Assembly (NCBI GenBank): GCA_037441445.1
Contig: JBBISE010000014.1
Location: 1 to 43,394, forward strand
Origin: JAAYQU01 sp037441445
GTDB taxonomy: Bacteria > Bacteroidota > Bacteroidia > Bacteroidales > Salinivirgaceae
DNA: 43,394 nt
Reading direction: 5' to 3'
Part shown: in pieces, positions 43,022-43,394 of the stretch
Layout: every line of letters starts with the position of its first letter
How positions within the stretch are numbered: the first letter of the stretch is position 1
Translations under genes and position numbers: made by a program
Notes under the pieces: generated by a model
The model's database searches: none
Seen by the model: only the letters and a program-made list of their open reading frames with translations
Told to the model about the DNA's origin: nothing

Positions 43022-43394
43022 CATCCATTCCTCCTTAATTCCGCAGCAAAAATATTTGCATACAAATTTAATCCTTTTATGGCTCTCTTATAGGATTTGC
43101 TGAGTAAATTTTCTGAAAATACTCGTTGCTACGTTGGGGTTGACGAGAAGAACATATAAGAATTTCACTCTTTTGTGAAAACTATGGAAATTCGAAAGCA
43201 TACCAATGGTCTCAAAACACGACAGTAAATCATAAAACGCTATATATCGGGCACATGGTGTTTGCAACAGAATAGAACTTTCCCATTAGATGCAATAACA
43301 TAGTGCTACCAAACAAGTAATAAATGGTATTTTTTATGTGTAACTGTAAAGTTTCACCACGTTGTTGGGTGTAAAGTTTAAGATTTCCCGACTT
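43022..43394. other. Intergenic region, no gene seen
   Basis: These 373 nt hold no convincing open frame. Two small inverted repeats are visible: ATTTG-CATA-CAAAT (43054-43067) and TTTCAC-N6-GTGAAA (43163-43180). Near the end the decamer TGTAAAGTTT occurs twice (43345-43354 and 43370-43379), 25 nt apart. None is a clear terminator or promoter. The decamers could belong to a mobile-element end beyond the window, but there is no proof. Confidence 0.5.

Noticed and set aside
43054..43067. ATTTG-CATA-CAAAT inverted repeat as a terminator for the GT39-like gene
   Set aside because: The stem is only five AT-rich base pairs and no T run follows.
1..43394. CRISPR arrays, phage genes, toxin-antitoxin pairs or insertion sequences
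   Set aside because: I looked and found no regularly spaced repeats, transposase, integrase or phage structural proteins in the window.

Overview
The window looks like a chromosomal segment of a Bacteroidota bacterium, probably near Bacteroidales/Marinilabiliales. I infer this from three things. The division and cell-wall cluster has the gene order and protein styles usual in that phylum: FtsI with a PASTA tail, MraY with an extra-cytoplasmic insertion, and FtsZ ending in a short Asn-Val-Asp tail. Several genes follow TAnnTTTG promoter boxes, with TTTG- or TTG-like elements 18-20 nt upstream at four of them, and few starts carry Shine-Dalgarno sequences. The paralogues (long PurF-like protein, ExbB/ExbD/ExbD set, split transketolase, GlsA/GlsB-like acyltransferases) are also typical of the phylum. 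The species cannot be named from this sequence.

Positions 61-15342 (minus strand) are one compact dcw operon, in transcription order mraZ-rsmH-ftsL-ftsI-murE-mraY-murD-ftsW-murG-murC-ftsQ-ftsA-ftsZ. It makes lipid II and the septal machine. Genes overlap or are a few bases apart (ftsW-murD are 38 nt apart). A four-copy, 10-bp-phased GTGGGA array upstream of mraZ is a clear MraZ operator.

Positions 15528-18527 (plus) hold dprA-tatD-ansA, followed by tRNA-Ser(GGA). Positions 18708-21280 hold an ExbB-type motor operon (exbB, a four-helix membrane protein, two exbD) closed by a hairpin terminator. A tandem universal stress protein follows. Then comes a run of a secreted SPOR protein, overlapping transketolase halves and a long PurF-like protein (22148-26402). 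Positions 26480-28305 (minus) carry two acyltransferases resembling the glycine-lipid enzymes GlsB and GlsA.

Positions 28437-43021 (plus) are a surface-polysaccharide region. It has a Wzm-like ABC permease, a Wzt-like ATPase with a C-terminal glycan-recognition domain, a 2526-residue modular protein, two GT2 enzymes, a LamG-like lipoprotein with its own promoter and terminator, and a GT39-like membrane glycosyltransferase. The giant protein runs in order: methyltransferase, about 510 residues of proline-free coiled coil, hydrophobic segment, two WYL/HY/EGR repeats, GT4, helical linker, GT2, two further GT-A-like regions. This is the most interesting object. Its architecture and its position beside Wzm/Wzt suggest that terminal modification, length measurement and polymerisation of an exported glycan may sit on one chain, functionally like the separate WbdD and WbdA proteins of E. 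coli O8/O9a. That is an inference from domain order, not a demonstrated function. The final 370 nt contain no gene I can support.
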